A stretch of 64,000 nt of DNA, taken from Marsupella aquatica (taxonomy: Eukaryota; Marchantiophyta). The notes beneath the pieces were generated by a model. It saw only the letters and a list, made by a program, of their open reading frames with translations, was not told where the DNA came from and ran no database searches. The stretch spans positions 21,018,001 to 21,082,000 of the forward strand of contig OZ316894.1 in assembly GCA_973895155.1 (NCBI GenBank), written 5' to 3'. The position numbers and the translations under genes are program-made. Below, one piece after another: positions 13,298 through 25,952 of this stretch (within the stretch, counting starts at the first letter, position 1; each line of letters opens with the position of its first letter).

Positions 13298-15654
13298 GTT
13301 AGAATAGGGGCTAGATCTACCTTCTTTTTCTCCACCTGGTGTCTTGATAAATTGTCAGGTCCTTGCCCCCAACCCGATGGCCCGAGGCAGTGATTGTCAC
13401 GTTGGATCCTACAGTCAGCGGTCACTTATAGTGAATGAATCTTGAAATGATCTACACTAGTTGACTTGCTTTGTAGCGATGGGGCTTACAGTAGCTATCG
13501 AACTCTCACTCGTTTTGGATGCTAGAGTGGGGCTTCGCTGGGTCCACATTTGTAAGTTCAACGTGGTTTTGCACATCGGCGGTGGCCATCAGACCTGTGA
13601 CACCCATCATTCTTTCCCTCCTTCACCTAGTCGCCAGGGAACCCAACCTAATCTAAGAAGCGAATCATTTCTGTATATTACATACGCTTGGAAATCTTTG
13701 AATTACGATCTCGGGAATCTTTGGATTATGAACTCGGGAATATATTATATCCACTTGGATGGAAATCTTTGAATTACGATCTCTAAACCTAAGCACAAGA
13801 TTAAGATGAAAGGGACGCTTAATCCCTATAAGATCTAAAGCTGACACTTTTCCCAAGATATTATAGCAACATTCGTGTGCTCAGAAAACTAACGTGAGGT
13901 TAAACGACATTGAAGTGCCAGATACTTTCAAGGCTTCTCGTCAATTTCCAATCGGTCTGGATTGTTAGGGTAGGTACGTTTCCAGGATGCCCCCAATGCA
14001 AAGTACCGCGAACCCTCGGGAATCAGTATTATATCCAGTGAATGGAAATCAAGACCATTACATCGTCAAGATGGTCCGGATTGAATCCTAATTTACTATT
14101 CACTGCTAGTGGAATTCAACTGCAAGACGTTTAAATCAAAAGGATTGTCCGGTCGCTCAAATGCCGAGAAGGTACGAAACCCACTTAGCTATGATGAGAA
14201 CAACCATGTACTATCGTCATCATCCGACACAGAACGAGACATTTGGTATTCGTCAAGTCTGTTTTAAGGATGACCTAGATTATTACATCGCTATGACCAT
14301 TCTCGATTCCGAGAGGCATCTACGACTCTCCTACTCAGCAGTCGAGAAGGAAGGCTCAGAGTTGGCGGTTTGTTAAGTTCGATTCGTGCCTACTGCTTTC
14401 TTCAAGGTGCTCAGTAGAGGGAGCTTTTTATCATCATAGCCTTCACTTCTCTTCGACGAAAATACAGAAAACAGATCTTTCTTCGAGACCTAAAATGTGT
14501 CAGAAATGCAATGTTCTCTGCATGTCTAAAAATCAGAGGGAATCCGATTGATTGCAATCATCACCCACAGACCTAACGACAGTGTTAAGACTGAAACCCT
14601 ATCCGGAAAACTTTATGAGCCTCAGATATCCAAGGAAGTTAAAACTGCATCAGTTCTCAAGCCTGGCAGGCGAAAACTCTCGGGCGGCCACTGCGAATGT
14701 TTGAGAAACAAGCCTAAATTTTATCATCATCGGCAAGGCGAAGTTCCGGAAACAAACTCTAATAAAATAGTCTGTGCCTGCAACGACAGCGACGCTTCGT
14801 CGAACGGATCATGACAGCCTCGTTTCTGTTGCTTTAAGTTCACTGAGGCGTTTAAGTTGCCCGAAAAGAAAGCCATCCAGGGAGAAAGACCCGCAAGACC
14901 TTGCACAAACACGTACCACGCTTGAGAAGCGCAAGCTAAAGATTGACCCACACAAAACGTTCTCACAAGCATTAAAACAAGCGGCGGATAAGATGTCGAC
15001 TGAAAACCGGGCTTCTGCGAGACTAAGATCCATCTCGCGGGAGCGCAACAGGACCATCAGCAGGTGGGAAGGACGTTGACGTACAAAGGAATCAAGTAAA
15101 CAGACAAGACCCAACAGACAGAAAACACAGGCCAAAACTCGAGGCACGGAACGAAGCTGCAGGAGCGAAATCTGGTCAGACAGCCTCCCACAGGAACCAG
15201 CTCTACCATATCAAACCACGAAACCATCTCGAACACCGTGGAAAGACCCTCAATGAAGCTCGAGGCAGAAAGACAGACAAATAGACAGGATCCGGCAGAA
15301 CTGGGACATGGGTCTTGCAGAAACGGAGCCAACGGTCAGACTCGCATCAGAACTCCAGAAAATCGACCCGACTTGATCATGGTGTGAAGAAATGGCTAAC
15401 ACGAACTCAGCTGAAACTCGAACATCTTCCAAAACAAATAACTCCGATTCTGCTGAAGAAGAATGACGGCTATATACTGAACCGATCGCCGTCGCAAACC
15501 CTAATTTGAGCTGCGGCTCGAAACTCGGAAAGTGGAACAAACTGGCAGTATCTGGGCACAACCATTTCCTAAAAGATGCTATCCAGGTAAAGTACTTGGA
15601 CTAGGTCAGCACCGACGTTTGAGGCGCTCCTGTTCAGGTTCGTAGCTTTGATCA

Positions 15655-15885
15655 GGAGTACTATGTGGGTGAAATCCAGCTCTTGCTCCCATTATTCTAT
15701 TTTATTTTATTTTGCTCCCACAGTAGGGTCACCATAGGGTAATTTGTTTTTCAGGGGGTCTCAAATATAGACCCACTTCGCTTCAGCAGTAGTACGTGGG
15801 TGAGTTCCAGCTCTTGCTCCCACAATAGGGTCACCATAGGGTAATTTGTTTTCTAGGAGGTCTCAAATATAGACCCACCATTTGG
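15655..15885. repeat. direct repeat of about 100 bp carrying a Harbinger-end-like word
   Basis: Two copies (about 15655-15780 and 15784-15885) share GTGGGTGA, CCAGCTCTTGCTCCCA, TAGGGTCACCATAGGGTAAT and GGTCTCAAATATAGACCC. The first copy has an extra AT-rich insert. GGTCTCAAATA resembles the end of the Harbinger element that starts 57 bp downstream, so these may be older nested ends of related elements. Confidence 0.75.
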
Positions 15886-16004
15886 CTCTTCAGCGGGATA
15901 TGGCCAGTGCCTGTGAAGTGGCCTGAAGATGAGTTCTACTAGGGTGTCTCAAATACGCGTTTTTGCATCTTTTCACCGCGCCCGGGACAGTCGCGGGTTG
16001 GACA

Positions 16005-16058
16005 TCCGGTCATGACTGGTCGGGCACCGCAGGCCTCGCCCGACCAGTCATGACCGGA
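16005..16058. repeat. perfect 21-bp hairpin in the subterminal Harbinger region
   Basis: The arms 16005-16025 and 16038-16058 are exact inverted copies around a 12-nt loop. The pairing continues imperfectly outward for roughly 25 more base pairs. The arm contains CCGGTCATGACTGG. It could fold as a strong RNA hairpin if transcribed, or act as a transposase-binding structure. Confidence 0.85.
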
Positions 16059-16750
16059 AATTTGCCCCCGCGGGCGTCCGACCGCGCTTAACCTGACTCA
16101 GGGGTTTAGGGTTCACCTAGGGGTCACATTACCGCGCGATTCAATTTACAAAAAACAGGGCACAGGTCCTTCGACACGAGCAGGGAGTTCAGCTGCCATA
16201 GCAAGGTGCGCATACCAGGTCCATGGCGCTCGTGGATGCTTGACGAGAGGGTTTGTGCTTTGCGTTTTTCACATCGTTCAGTCAGGTACTCCTTCGCCAC
16301 TCGATTAAATATGTCTCCATGTTTTGGTTGTCGCTACTGATTGAAGGTTGTCCATTGGTTTTTCAGCGTTCCAGGCCATGGGCAACTTCACTCCCCTCTC
16401 AGATGTGGAGGACGCTAGAGTCGCTGGGAAAATGGAGTCCTTCCCATCGTGTGTAGTCTGGGCAGCAAACTATGTGGCGAGAAATCCATTCCCACGGAAG
16501 TTCACTTATTCAGCATGTACAGAGCCCTTGGAGCCTGGCCTTACTTGTAAGAAATCCTTGGAGTTTGGTAGAAAATGTGGACATTGTGCCCCTGGCGTGC
16601 CCAGGTTCTGATTTCAGGTCATTCTCTTTGATGTTGTCAATGGTGGCTGCCCTCTACTCAAAGCTCTCATCTGGGACCAGGCGTCTGTGCTATGTTAGAT
16701 ATTGCTCTAGTCTTGTGACTCATGAGCTAACCACAGTTAGCCTAACTCAG

Positions 16751-17029
16751 GTTAGGACTTAGCTAATGTTAGCGGTAGTGTTGTTGTGCATATAGCCAGG
16801 GCTGATGCCAGACCCTGGTGGAACTTAGGCTACGGAGCTAGTTGAGAGATAGGGAGAGCTTGCGCTGTGGATGCTTGGTATGGCCGGTCGGCCTAGAGTG
16901 CAGTAAAGCTCTTGTGTGTTCCCGTGGACGTAGCCTCAAGTGGAGGTGAACCACATATCTCTCTCTGTCGACTCTTGTGCGTTGGATGGTTCATGGGCTT
17001 GCCGTTGCGAATGTCGTCTATGCTTAACA
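16751..17029 (+). mobile_element. diverged copia LTR remnant (partial solo LTR)
   Basis: This segment matches the 345-bp LTR of the copia element at 19898, in the same orientation. It is strong from GAGAGATAGGGAGAGCTTG (about 16844) to CTATGCTTAACA (ending 17029), and weaker and shortened before that. It is more diverged from both intact LTRs than they are from each other, so it is an older, independent insertion remnant. No internal sequence or clear target duplication flanks it. Confidence 0.88.
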
Positions 17030-17031
17030 TG

Positions 17032-17361
17032 TTGCTGAATATTCACCCAACGGCATTCAGTCTTTTAGATGAAGCTCAGCAAATAGTCCATGTCCAGGCA
17101 ATTCTGCAAAAATCACCTAAATTGCGTGTGAGCCTATCAGTAAAGGACATGGAGCTGCACATTGACCACCTTGACTTGGCCTTTGAAGGATCGTCTAGCA
17201 GCCCCGGTGTCTTTGTAGGTAAAAGCGTGGGATATTCACCTAGCCAGGGTACACCACAACAGTCTCAAATCCGGGAATGCACGCCCACAAAGCAGAAGAG
17301 TGCTAAAAAAATCCTTGCTGATTTGATAGAAGCTCTCAGAGACACTGACCTACAGGAGTAG
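17032..17361 (+). CDS. hypothetical ORF fragment within the Harbinger element
   Basis: An open frame of about 110 codons runs from just after the LTR remnant to TAG at 17361. It is rich in Ser/Gln/Lys with an amphipathic C-terminal stretch (KKILADLIEALRDTDLQE). No family is recognised. It may be an upstream exon of the transposase gene or a separate short element protein. Its apparent ATG lies within the tail of the LTR remnant, so the original start was probably elsewhere. Confidence 0.3.
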   Translation: MLNIHPTAFSLLDEAQQIVHVQAILQKSPKLRVSLSVKDMELHIDHLDLAFEGSSSSPGVFVGKSVGYSPSQGTPQQSQIRECTPTKQKSAKKILADLIEALRDTDLQE

Positions 17362-17573
17362 ATCAGTAGCATATCCATAATATGTATTGACAGACAACGT
17401 TGACTTTTTAACTCCCTCGTTTAATGCATACCTCTATCCGGATATTGGATTATTCCATTTATTGTTTGTACAATATCATGTCACTTGTATTCACTTTTGT
17501 TTATTACATCACTCTGAATGTTGTTGTGCCCCATCGCCGTTGTACCTTTTCCAGAACAGTACATCTATCACTA

Positions 17574-19102
17574 TGCCTCGTGTTTCACATCGCCAAACTC
17601 AATTGAGGGCATTCAGGCATGCACTCCAACTTGCTATTGCTTTGGAGTCCTCAGTCTCTTCATCTAAGGCAGACTCTCTTGACTTATCAGTGGGGTACTT
17701 GGAAGAAAAGGACCAAGGCAATGTCGACCTTTTATCAGGGTCAGAGTCTGACCTCATTATGGAGTCCGATTCTTTTGACTCAGACAATGAAGATGGCACT
17801 GACGTACATAGTCCTACTTCCATGTTTGAGCTCTATTTTGTGTTATACAACACCAGATTTTTGGTCCCCAGGCATGTCACCACTAAGTCAGATAATTTTG
17901 TATCTCAATTCTTCCACAATTTGCCCAGTACATTGTTCAGGCAACTTACCATAATGGACAAGAGCACCTTTTTTGGCCTGGTTGACAAAATTGAATGCCA
18001 CCCCATCTTTGAGAACCACTCTAACCATGCCCAGGCGCCCATCATTAGGCAGTTAACAGTATGTCTAGATAGGTTGGGCCATGATGGCAATGGTGCTTGC
18101 ATCAATCATTTGATTCCAACCTAGGGAGTTAGTTGTGGCTCTCTTGTGAATTTTAGCAAGCGGTGCTTTGTGGCTCTAGAGGCAGTGCTTTCAAACCAAA
18201 TTGCCTGGCCAGACAGCACTCAAAGAGAAGAAAATTCAGAGGCATTTGCAGCTCTGGGCTTCCCAGGCTGTGTGGGGCTAATTGATGGTTCCCTCATGCC
18301 TCTCACTCAACGTCCAAAGGCACATGGAGAATGTTATTATGATAGGAAGAGCCGGTACTCCATCAACACCCAGGTTGTATGTGACCACAGGTGGAAAATA
18401 ATATTCATGTTCTCAGGTACCCTAATGCTTCTTTGTCTCTGCATACACCATTTGTTTCATGCTTGCAATTTACTTTACAATCCAATGCCATTACTTATAA
18501 GGGACCATTTTCCCATGTCAAATGTTTCAGGAATGCTAGGGTCATGTGGTGACCTCACCTGCTTAAGGAGATCTCCCTTGTGGGAATATTGTAACCAGGT
18601 GGGCAGGAATCCAGTGTTCCAAGAGGGGCAATATCTACTGGGCGACTCTGGGTACCAGGCCTGTCCCCATTTAGTGTGTTCCTTCAAACGGATTGACACT
18701 TCCATTAACAAAGAGGATTTCAATACCTGTGTTGCCAAGTGTTGTGCACATGACAAATGAACACTGCATTGGAGTTCTCAAATCTTGTTGGCATTCACTG
18801 AAAGAGATCAGGGTGCAGCTCAATAACAAAAATACTTTGTTTGGATGGTGAGATGGATAAGCCTCTGTTGTAAATTGCATAACTATGTCATAAGTAATAA
18901 CGATGAGTGGACAGAGGATGACCAAGTGGACGACCAGGAGGAAGTAGTGGATGCAACAGAGCACCCTGAGTATGAAGGACAGCCTAGGGCTAGCAGGCGA
19001 GCAACGTCCCAGGCTGGGAATGTCTTGCTAGTGCAAGTCATGGACTATGCATTGGCTTTTCATAGAGTCCCTGGGGGGTTTTTGGCAGTTGCACCCGAGT
19101 GA
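17574..19102 (+). pseudogene. Harbinger DDE transposase (DDE_Tnp_4 type), broken
   Basis: An acidic N-terminal part (17574-17820) precedes the usual helical region with FRQLTIMDKSTFFGLVDKI (about 17938). The nuclease core follows in the next piece: LIDGSLMPL (first Asp, about 18280), YYDRKSRYSINTQ, a probable intron (about 18414-18528), GSCGDLTCLRRSPLW (second Asp; the usual His before it is Gly), LLGDSGY, EHCIGVLKSCWHSL (Glu) and CCKLHNYVI. A TAG at about 18122 and at least two frameshifts near 18740-18840 break the frame. In the family this enzyme cuts at the element ends and inserts at a 3-bp TWA-like target, together with a Myb-like partner. Confidence 0.88.
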
Positions 19103-19263
19103 CAAATAAAGGTTGTCCCCATTTACTCTACCAAGTCCCTTCTCATGTCTTTCACGCTAGGTTGTGTTCCTTCAAACTTTGGGCCACTTTAGGGTTTTGC
19201 ACTACGGTAATACATGTTGTTTACATTCTTCTGGCTCCATCGTTGCAGGTGTCAACTTAACGT

Positions 19264-19740
19264 GTGGCGTGCTTTGACATTGTCAACCATTCGAGCCTGA
19301 TCGATTATTGTTTGGCGAGACTGAACAATGCAGAATCAGAAGATTTGGCTTGTAGGGAGGGGGTGACAGATGCCTCAATGTGGATTGCACTGCGAGGCTT
19401 TCCAACATGGCCAGCTGGGCCTCGTGCTTCCTTCCAGCTGCTTCATGGTGAAGTTGAGAATTTTGACCCAGCATTTGCAGGCGTGCAAGTCCTGGAGGTG
19501 GCAACACGGCCAGCCCTAATGTATCCTGAGGCAGTCTTATTTGGGAGGGAGGAAGTGTCACCTGTGGAGCACATTGCTATGCCGGATCTACCTGTCATAA
19601 ACATTGATGACTTTGGTGGAGACACAAAGAGCACCGTCACAACTGTCTCTGCTGCTGCCAGGGAGGTGGATACAGCCGAGGTGTCTTCGGCAGAGTGTGC
19701 CCAGGGCAAAGGAGCTACCACGCATTTGGGTCATCGCTAG
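19264..19740 (+). CDS. hypothetical ORF downstream of the transposase
   Basis: A 158-codon ATG frame with no recognised domain lies in the Harbinger interior, upstream of the copia insertion. Its composition is not obviously low-complexity. It might be a captured or non-functional exon. Support is only its length, so it may be chance. Confidence 0.2.
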   Translation: MACFDIVNHSSLIDYCLARLNNAESEDLACREGVTDASMWIALRGFPTWPAGPRASFQLLHGEVENFDPAFAGVQVLEVATRPALMYPEAVLFGREEVSPVEHIAMPDLPVINIDDFGGDTKSTVTTVSAAAREVDTAEVSSAECAQGKGATTHLGHR

Positions 19741-19892
19741 GGGATTGCGAATGGATTATGTGTACCTAGATTATCAGTACCAGTTAGGATTTTTTGAGGT
19801 TAGCATCGAACAAGGATTACTGGTGCTGTAAATGCGAGGAATACAGGAGTAGGCAGAAACCATTTTCCATCCTGGCAACCGGGTGCCTCCAA

Positions 19893-19897
19893 CTCCA
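19893..19897. repeat. 5-bp target-site duplication, left copy (right copy 26488-26492)
   Basis: CTCCA immediately precedes the 5' LTR and recurs immediately after the 3' LTR. This is the 5-bp duplication expected of an LTR retrotransposon integration. It shows the element arrived by integration and has not recombined since. Confidence 0.93.
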
Positions 19898-20242
19898 TGT
19901 TAGGATTTACTCTTAGATCTAGAGTTATGAATGTACCGTAGTTAAGACTAACCTTAGTCGCAGACTTGGTTAGGTTAGTCATGTTGTGCACACTCTATAA
20001 CCAAACGGTGTTTGCTTGGAGAGGTGGAACTCAGGCTCATTGTTACGGAGCCAGTTGAGAGATAGGGAGAGCTTGTGCTGTGGATGCTTGGTATGGCTGG
20101 TCGGCCTAGAGTGCAGTAAAGCTCTTGTGTGTTCCTGTGGACGTAGCCTCATGTGGAGGTGAACCACGTATCTCTCTATGTCGACTATTGTGCATTGGAT
20201 GGTTTATGGGCTTGCCGTTGCGATCGTCGTCTATGCTCAACA
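19898..20242 (+). repeat. copia 5' LTR
   Basis: 345 bp, TG...CA bounded. It is identical in length to the 3' LTR at 26143-26487. It would carry the promoter and polyadenylation signals of the element. Confidence 0.97.
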
Positions 20243-20244
20243 AT

Positions 20245-20256
20245 TGGTATCAGAGC
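20245..20256 (+). promoter_or_regulatory. copia primer-binding site (initiator tRNA-Met)
   Basis: TGGTATCAGAGC starts two bases after the LTR end. It is the standard complement to the 3' end of plant initiator methionine tRNA, used to prime minus-strand DNA. Confidence 0.95.
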
Positions 20257-21640
20257 ATGCCTGGGAGGTGACGTGTGTTCGTGACAGGATTTTGTGACGA
20301 TTTTTTTTAGTGTTGAGTGTCGGTGGATTTCCCGGAGTTCCATCGCATGGAACTTGGAGTTTATGGGCTCAACGGATAGATTGGGGCAAGAGCTTTCTAA
20401 CGGTGTGAAGAAATCACTGAACGGAGCTTGTGGTGTAGAGAGGTCTAAGTTTTTGTCATTCTGGATTTTGTGAAGAAAGTTGGCAACATTCGTGTTCGAC
20501 GGTTTTTTGGAGGAGGGACCAGAGTTTGTTTTCTCGACGGTTTGAGCTCTACGGTGAAGGAGGCATCGCATGATGTAGCTCTGCTTATAGATCGAGATGA
20601 GCTAATTGTTTTGGTAGTTGATTTGTTACCAAGTGTGTACCGTGTGCGACGGGATGAGCAAAAGAAGCATTCTGATTTTCTGACCGGCTATGGAGTCCTT
20701 TTTTGCCTGATCGGGGTTTCTTGTCGTGGCAATCAACTCGGAGGGAGAAGCGTCAAGTGTTTTGACTCAACGGAGAGATTGAGGCAAGACGATTATTTTG
20801 AGTCCGGGATTGGCTCTTTGATGCGAAGAGGAAGGCTAAGCAAAATCAATTACCTTGTTGGACTTGGTGACGGTACCAAGTGCAATTCATCAACATTTGT
20901 TGTTGACAAGGTACCATTTTTTCTCTTTGAAAAACTGATTCGAAATTGGCTATGGCAATTGAGAGAAATATGTCATCTTTACCAATTTTGTTCTCCCTCG
21001 TTCTTTCCTTGTTTTGGGTGCTTCTTATATCGATCTTCACCGCCTCGGAGTCTAGTTTCCAAATCTGAAATCAGATCTTGATTTCGTCAAAACCGAGTGA
21101 GATATCTTGCGTTTGGTGTCGAGGGGTACATTCTGCCGTGTGTATTTTCTGCGCGCGCGACCAGATTTCGACGACGAAGGGTGGTAGGGGGTTTTGGGGG
21201 TTCGAGGACACGTGTCAGCCCCTCGATTGTTCTTCCAAAATTCTCACAAGGTCTGTACAAGGGTCATAGAATATTTCAAAAAACCAGAGAGCTATTTTTT
21301 GACTGTCCGATAAAGATTTTGTCCGCCGAACGGTAACTTTTTTGGTTCTTTTTTGGCGAGGTCGTAGCCATTGAAGTTGGCAACACGGCGCACCAATCAT
21401 ATCACAATTCCGATGACGGGTTGTACTTGGTATTTTGGTTATTCCCTGAGGTGGTCAAAACGGGGGAGTTTCCCAAGGTTTTATCCACCTCGACCAAAAT
21501 TTGAATAACTTTTCCGTCAAATTTTGATTTTGATTTCGGTTTTCAGTATTGGACTCCTAGCTTCGTGGGCTACGCGGCGGTATTGAGTTTCAAGTTTTTT
21601 GAGAAGTTGTGAAAAATGACATTTTTTGTGATTTTTTCAT
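20257..21640 (+). other. copia untranslated leader
   Basis: About 1.4 kb between primer site and gag has no domain-bearing frame. A 203-codon frame at 20470-21081 shows no similarity to gag or any known protein and is probably chance. Confidence 0.6.
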
Positions 21641-24600
21641 ATGAGTGATTCGGAGGAGTTTTTCGAAGACATGGAACTTGAAGCACGAGGATCACCACGG
21701 CGATTTGAGGGGTAAAGAGAGGAGCAGGAGGAAGAGCACGTGACACCGATACCATCACCGGTGCGGCGTGTGGTGGAGGAAGCAGTACTACTACCGGAGC
21801 TCACAGTAGTGCCAAAGAAGAAGATGGGGACTTTCAAGCTTGGAGGACCCAAGTATGAAGTGACAAAGTATGATGGGCGCTCTAACTACTTGCTATGGGA
21901 GAAGCAGGTGAAGGGAGTGCTCTATGCGTCAGGGATGGGCCAACTACTGAGCCCTCGTGAAGACAATGTTGATGAGAAACAATGAGACCGCATGCAGGAG
22001 CAGGGAGTGTGGTATGTTACACTCTATATCATGCCTCCCATCATCAAGCAGTTGGGTGCACATAAGGATTGCATGTCCTTGTTTGTAGAATTGCAGAGCA
22101 AATATCACCGCAAGGAGTTGTCGAACCGGCTCTACACTTCCTACAAACTGATGAGTTTCAGGATGAAGGAATCCGGTATGAAGCTGCAAGACCATGTGGA
22201 TGCTTTCAACAACATGGTCGTTGACTTGGAAAACTTTGGGGAGACTTTGAATGATGAGACGAAAGCTCTGCAGCTTCTTAGTTCATTGCCTCCATCTTAC
22301 CAGTCCCTATCATGAGTGTTGTTGCATTGTGATAGGGATACCATTTCATACAATGACGTGGTAAGTTCTTTGCTTAGTGATGATCTTCAGCAGAAGATGC
22401 ACATCACGTCATAGCCTTCATCATCTGGTGTTGCCCTCAATGTTAACCGTGGGAGGAGTATGCAGCGATCAACTGGGGACCGTAGAACCCAGTTTAGATC
22501 TAAATCTAGATCTAAGTCCAGGGGTAAATCCCCTCAGAGGAGGCAGGTGACATGTTGGAAGTGAAACCAAGTTGGACATTTCAAGCGAGACTGTAAGGGA
22601 AAGGCAGCGGAAACTTCATCGGCAAATGTGGCTAGGGCTGATGGAGAAGCTGATTTACTCAATGATGAGTATGTTTTATGAAGCCGGGGGTATGCCCTGT
22701 GCACGTCATCTAGGAGAGCAGATGATGTGTGGATTCTTGATTGTGCTTGCTCTTTTCATATTTGTTACATTCGTGTGTTTTTCAATTCTTACTTTGTTTC
22801 AAACGGTTTAGTTTTGATGGGAAATGATCACTCCTGTCAAATTGAGGGAATTGGGTCTGTGAAGATTCAAATATTTGATGGCGCTGTGCGCACAGTGTTT
22901 GAAGTCAGGTATGTACCTGGCATGCGTAAGAATCTGATTTCACTCGGTGTGTTGGATTCAAATGGTCATCAATGGAGCGTTATTGATGGTGAACTTCAAG
23001 TCAGGTCGAGAGAGACAGTGATTTTGAAGAAGAGCTGACAAAAGAATTTGTATGTGTTACAGGGCAATACTGTATGTGGAGAGGCCAATGTAACCAAGTC
23101 TCACGAGGAGATGACTCAACTGTGGCATTCACGGCTAGGCCACATGAGTGAGAAGGGTTTGGCTATCTTACGAAAGAATGGACTCATTTTTTATTTGCAA
23201 TCTTGTAAATTAGAGTTCTGTGAGCATTGCATTCTTGGAAAGCAGCATCGTCGTGCTTTTGGTGTTGGAACTCATCGTTCCAAAGCGGTTCTTGAGTACA
23301 TACATAGTGACGTGTGGGATCCATCCCCGACTCCCTCACACTCTAGAAAGTTGTACTATGTATCATTTATTGACGATTACTCAAGATTTGTGTGAATTTA
23401 TTTCATGACGCATAAGTCTGATGTCTTGTCCATTTTAAGAAGTGGAAGGCCCAGGTGGAGAATCAGACTGGAAACACGGTCAAGTGTTTGGATACAAGGG
23501 TGAAGAGTCTGAGGTTAGACAACGGCGGGGAGTACACTTCAATGGAATTTGAAGAGTACTGTTCAGAACAGGGGATAACTTGTCATCTCACCACAATTTA
23601 TACTCCACAGCAGAATGGTGTCGCTGAGAGGCTCAATCGGACACTATTGGAGCGGTCACGGAGTATGTTGAGCCAATCAGGTTTACCACAAGAATTTTGG
23701 GCAGAAGCTGACAATACCGCAGCTTATTTGGTAAATCTTTCTCCTTCTAGTGCTATCAATTTCAAAACGCCATTTGAGATGCGCTATAAGCGGCAAGTAG
23801 ACTATCATGGCTTGGTAGTTTTTGGAAGTGATGCATGTGCTCTCACACCAAAGCAAAATAGGACCGAGTTGGATCCTACCTCCAAGAAATGTATTTTTCT
23901 TGGGTACCAAAGTGGTGTGAAAGCCTATAGGCTATGGGATCTTATTGCCTGTAAGCTCGTTGTCAGTAGGGATGTTTCCTTCAATGAATCCAGATTATTG
24001 AAGGAGGGGGAGAATACTCAGGTCTCCCGTACTGACAAAGGAAAATCTCATATCCCAGATCTTGTTGAGGGGGAGATTGGTTATGAGGTGCATGACCGGA
24101 GAGAAGGAGTTGCTCCAATTATGGAGCTGGTTCCTGTGCCAGAGGAACCAGAGGAGTTTGTTGATGCTGGTGAGCAGCAAGTGGATGCTGCTGAGCTTCA
24201 AATTGTACCAGCACACGCAGATCAACCGGAGTCATCGGCTAGAAGAGCATCTGGTCGCACTATACGCGCTCTACCAAGGTATGGACAGTGGGTTGATTCA
24301 TCTCAGTTGCAAGAGGAGGATTTTGTTACTGACGATGAGGGTGATGCATTGATTTTGGAAGAAGGTGAACCTTCTTCATTTCATGAAGCAAGTGCTTCAA
24401 AGGAGAAGCAGGAGTGGACTGCAGCAATGCAAACAGAGATGCAGTCACTGAAGGACAACAAAACTTGGGAGCTTGTCAAGCTGCCTAAGGGACAACAAGT
24501 GGTGGACAGCAAGTGGATATACAACCTGAAGGATCAGTCCACAGGAGGTGGATCGAAGGTCTACAAGGCTAGGTTGGTAGCCAAGGGATTCACATAGGAA

Positions 24601-25952
24601 AATGGTGTGGATTATAATGAGGTCTTCTCACCAGTTGCTAAGTACTCAACAATACGGCTATTGTGTGTGCTTGTTGTTATGTTTGGTCTGCTGCTAGATC
24701 AGATGGATGTTGTCACAGCTTTCCTCTATGGCACCTTGGAAGAGGTGATCTTCATGAGACAGCCGCTAGGTTTTGTGAAGAAAGGGCAAGAGGATTTGGT
24801 TTGCAGATTATTGAGATCCTTGTACGGGTTGAAGCAGTCATCAAGACAATGAAATAAGCGGTTTGATGATTGGATTCGTGCACAAGGCTTTCACAGGAGT
24901 GTGTTTGACCCATGTGTGTATCTTAAACCGGTGAAGAATGTTGTCTTTGGGTTCATTATTTTAGTACTTTATGTGGATGACATGCTAATTGTAGCCAAGG
25001 ATAGGTCTGAGATTGTTAAGCTCAAGGCACTGCTTAGTGCAGAGTTTAAGATGAAGGACTTAGGGCCAGCTAAGAGGATTTTGGGTATGGAGATCACTAG
25101 GGACTTGGAGGCTGGCAAGCTATGGTTGACGCAGAGCAGTTATGCGAGGAAGGTAATTGCAAGGTTCAACATGGGGAATAGCAAACCAGTAAGTACCCCC
25201 TTGGCTCCACACTTCAAGTTATCATCAGCGTTCTATCCTACGGATGACACAAAGAAGGGGTTGATGTCAAAGGTTCCGTATGACAAGGCAGTGGGGAGTC
25301 TCATGTATTTGATGACTTGCACTAGACCTGATCTTGCCATGGCTATGGGCAAGGTGAGCAGGTACATGTCGAATCCAGGGAAGGTACACTGGGAAGCAGT
25401 GAAGTGGATTATTCGGTATTTGAAGGGTACTGTGGATCATGGTCTATTGTTTGATGCACATGCTGATAATGCTAGATCATTGATGGGCTATGTAGATGCT
25501 GACTATGCACAGGATCTGGATCGGAGGAGGTCAACATCAGGTTATGTGTTCACACTGGGAGGTGGATGCATAAGTTGGAGGTCTACTTTGCAAAAGTGTA
25601 TTGCTCAGTCTACTACAAAAGCGGAGTATGTTGCAGCAACGGAAGCAGCAAAAGAAGCGATTTGGTTGGATAGACTTATCACTGAGATGGGATTGCCACA
25701 GGGAATGTGAAACTCCATTGTGATAGTCAGAGTGCACTCCACCTTGCTGTGAACCAAGTGATGGACAGTAGAGTGAAGCACATCGACGTTAGGTACCATT
25801 TTATCAAGCAAGCTGTGTCTGATAATATGTTTGAGCTAGTCAAGATTGATGATAAACTCAACCCGGTTGACGCTTTTACCAAAGTGATTCCTTTGGAGAG
25901 TTTTTCTAGACACCGTGATGCGTTGCAGGTTTTGCAATTGCCTCACAAGTAG
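21641..25952 (+). pseudogene. copia gag-pol polyprotein, multiple stops
   Basis: The frame opens at ATG 21641. In order it gives: gag, with YDGRSNYLLWEKQVKGVL and a DUF4219/UBN2-like body; a zinc knuckle near 22553 whose second Cys codon is TGA; a protease-like segment (WILDCACSFH, usually D-S/T-G/A); integrase zinc residues (LWHSRLGH, CEHCILGKQH); the integrase core (HSDVWDP, LRLDNGGEY, GVAERLNRTLLE); reverse transcriptase (YVDDMLI at about 24973); and RNase H (GYVDADYAQD, TKAEYVAATEA). About ten in-frame stops and a frameshift near 25707 (after LPQGM) break it. Most stops are one transition from CGA, CAG, CAA or TGG. It once encoded the particle protein and replication enzymes and is now inactive. 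Confidence 0.95.

Larger units (their letters stand above)
11755..15941. other. 3' flank of the TPR gene and gene-free spacer with small duplications
   Basis: The trailer of the TPR gene presumably lies in the first few hundred bases. Beyond it I see only short tandem duplications (annotated separately) and scattered short ORFs (for example 14548-15079) without recognisable domains or splice context. No RNA gene was recognised. Confidence 0.55.

Noticed and set aside
14548-15561. ORFs on both strands, possibly a LINE ORF1 remnant
   Set aside because: No reverse transcriptase, zinc knuckle or RRM signature could be found, and the frames are short.
20470-21081. 203-codon ORF in the copia leader
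   Set aside because: No gag-like or other similarity, lies in the untranslated leader, and its composition looks random.
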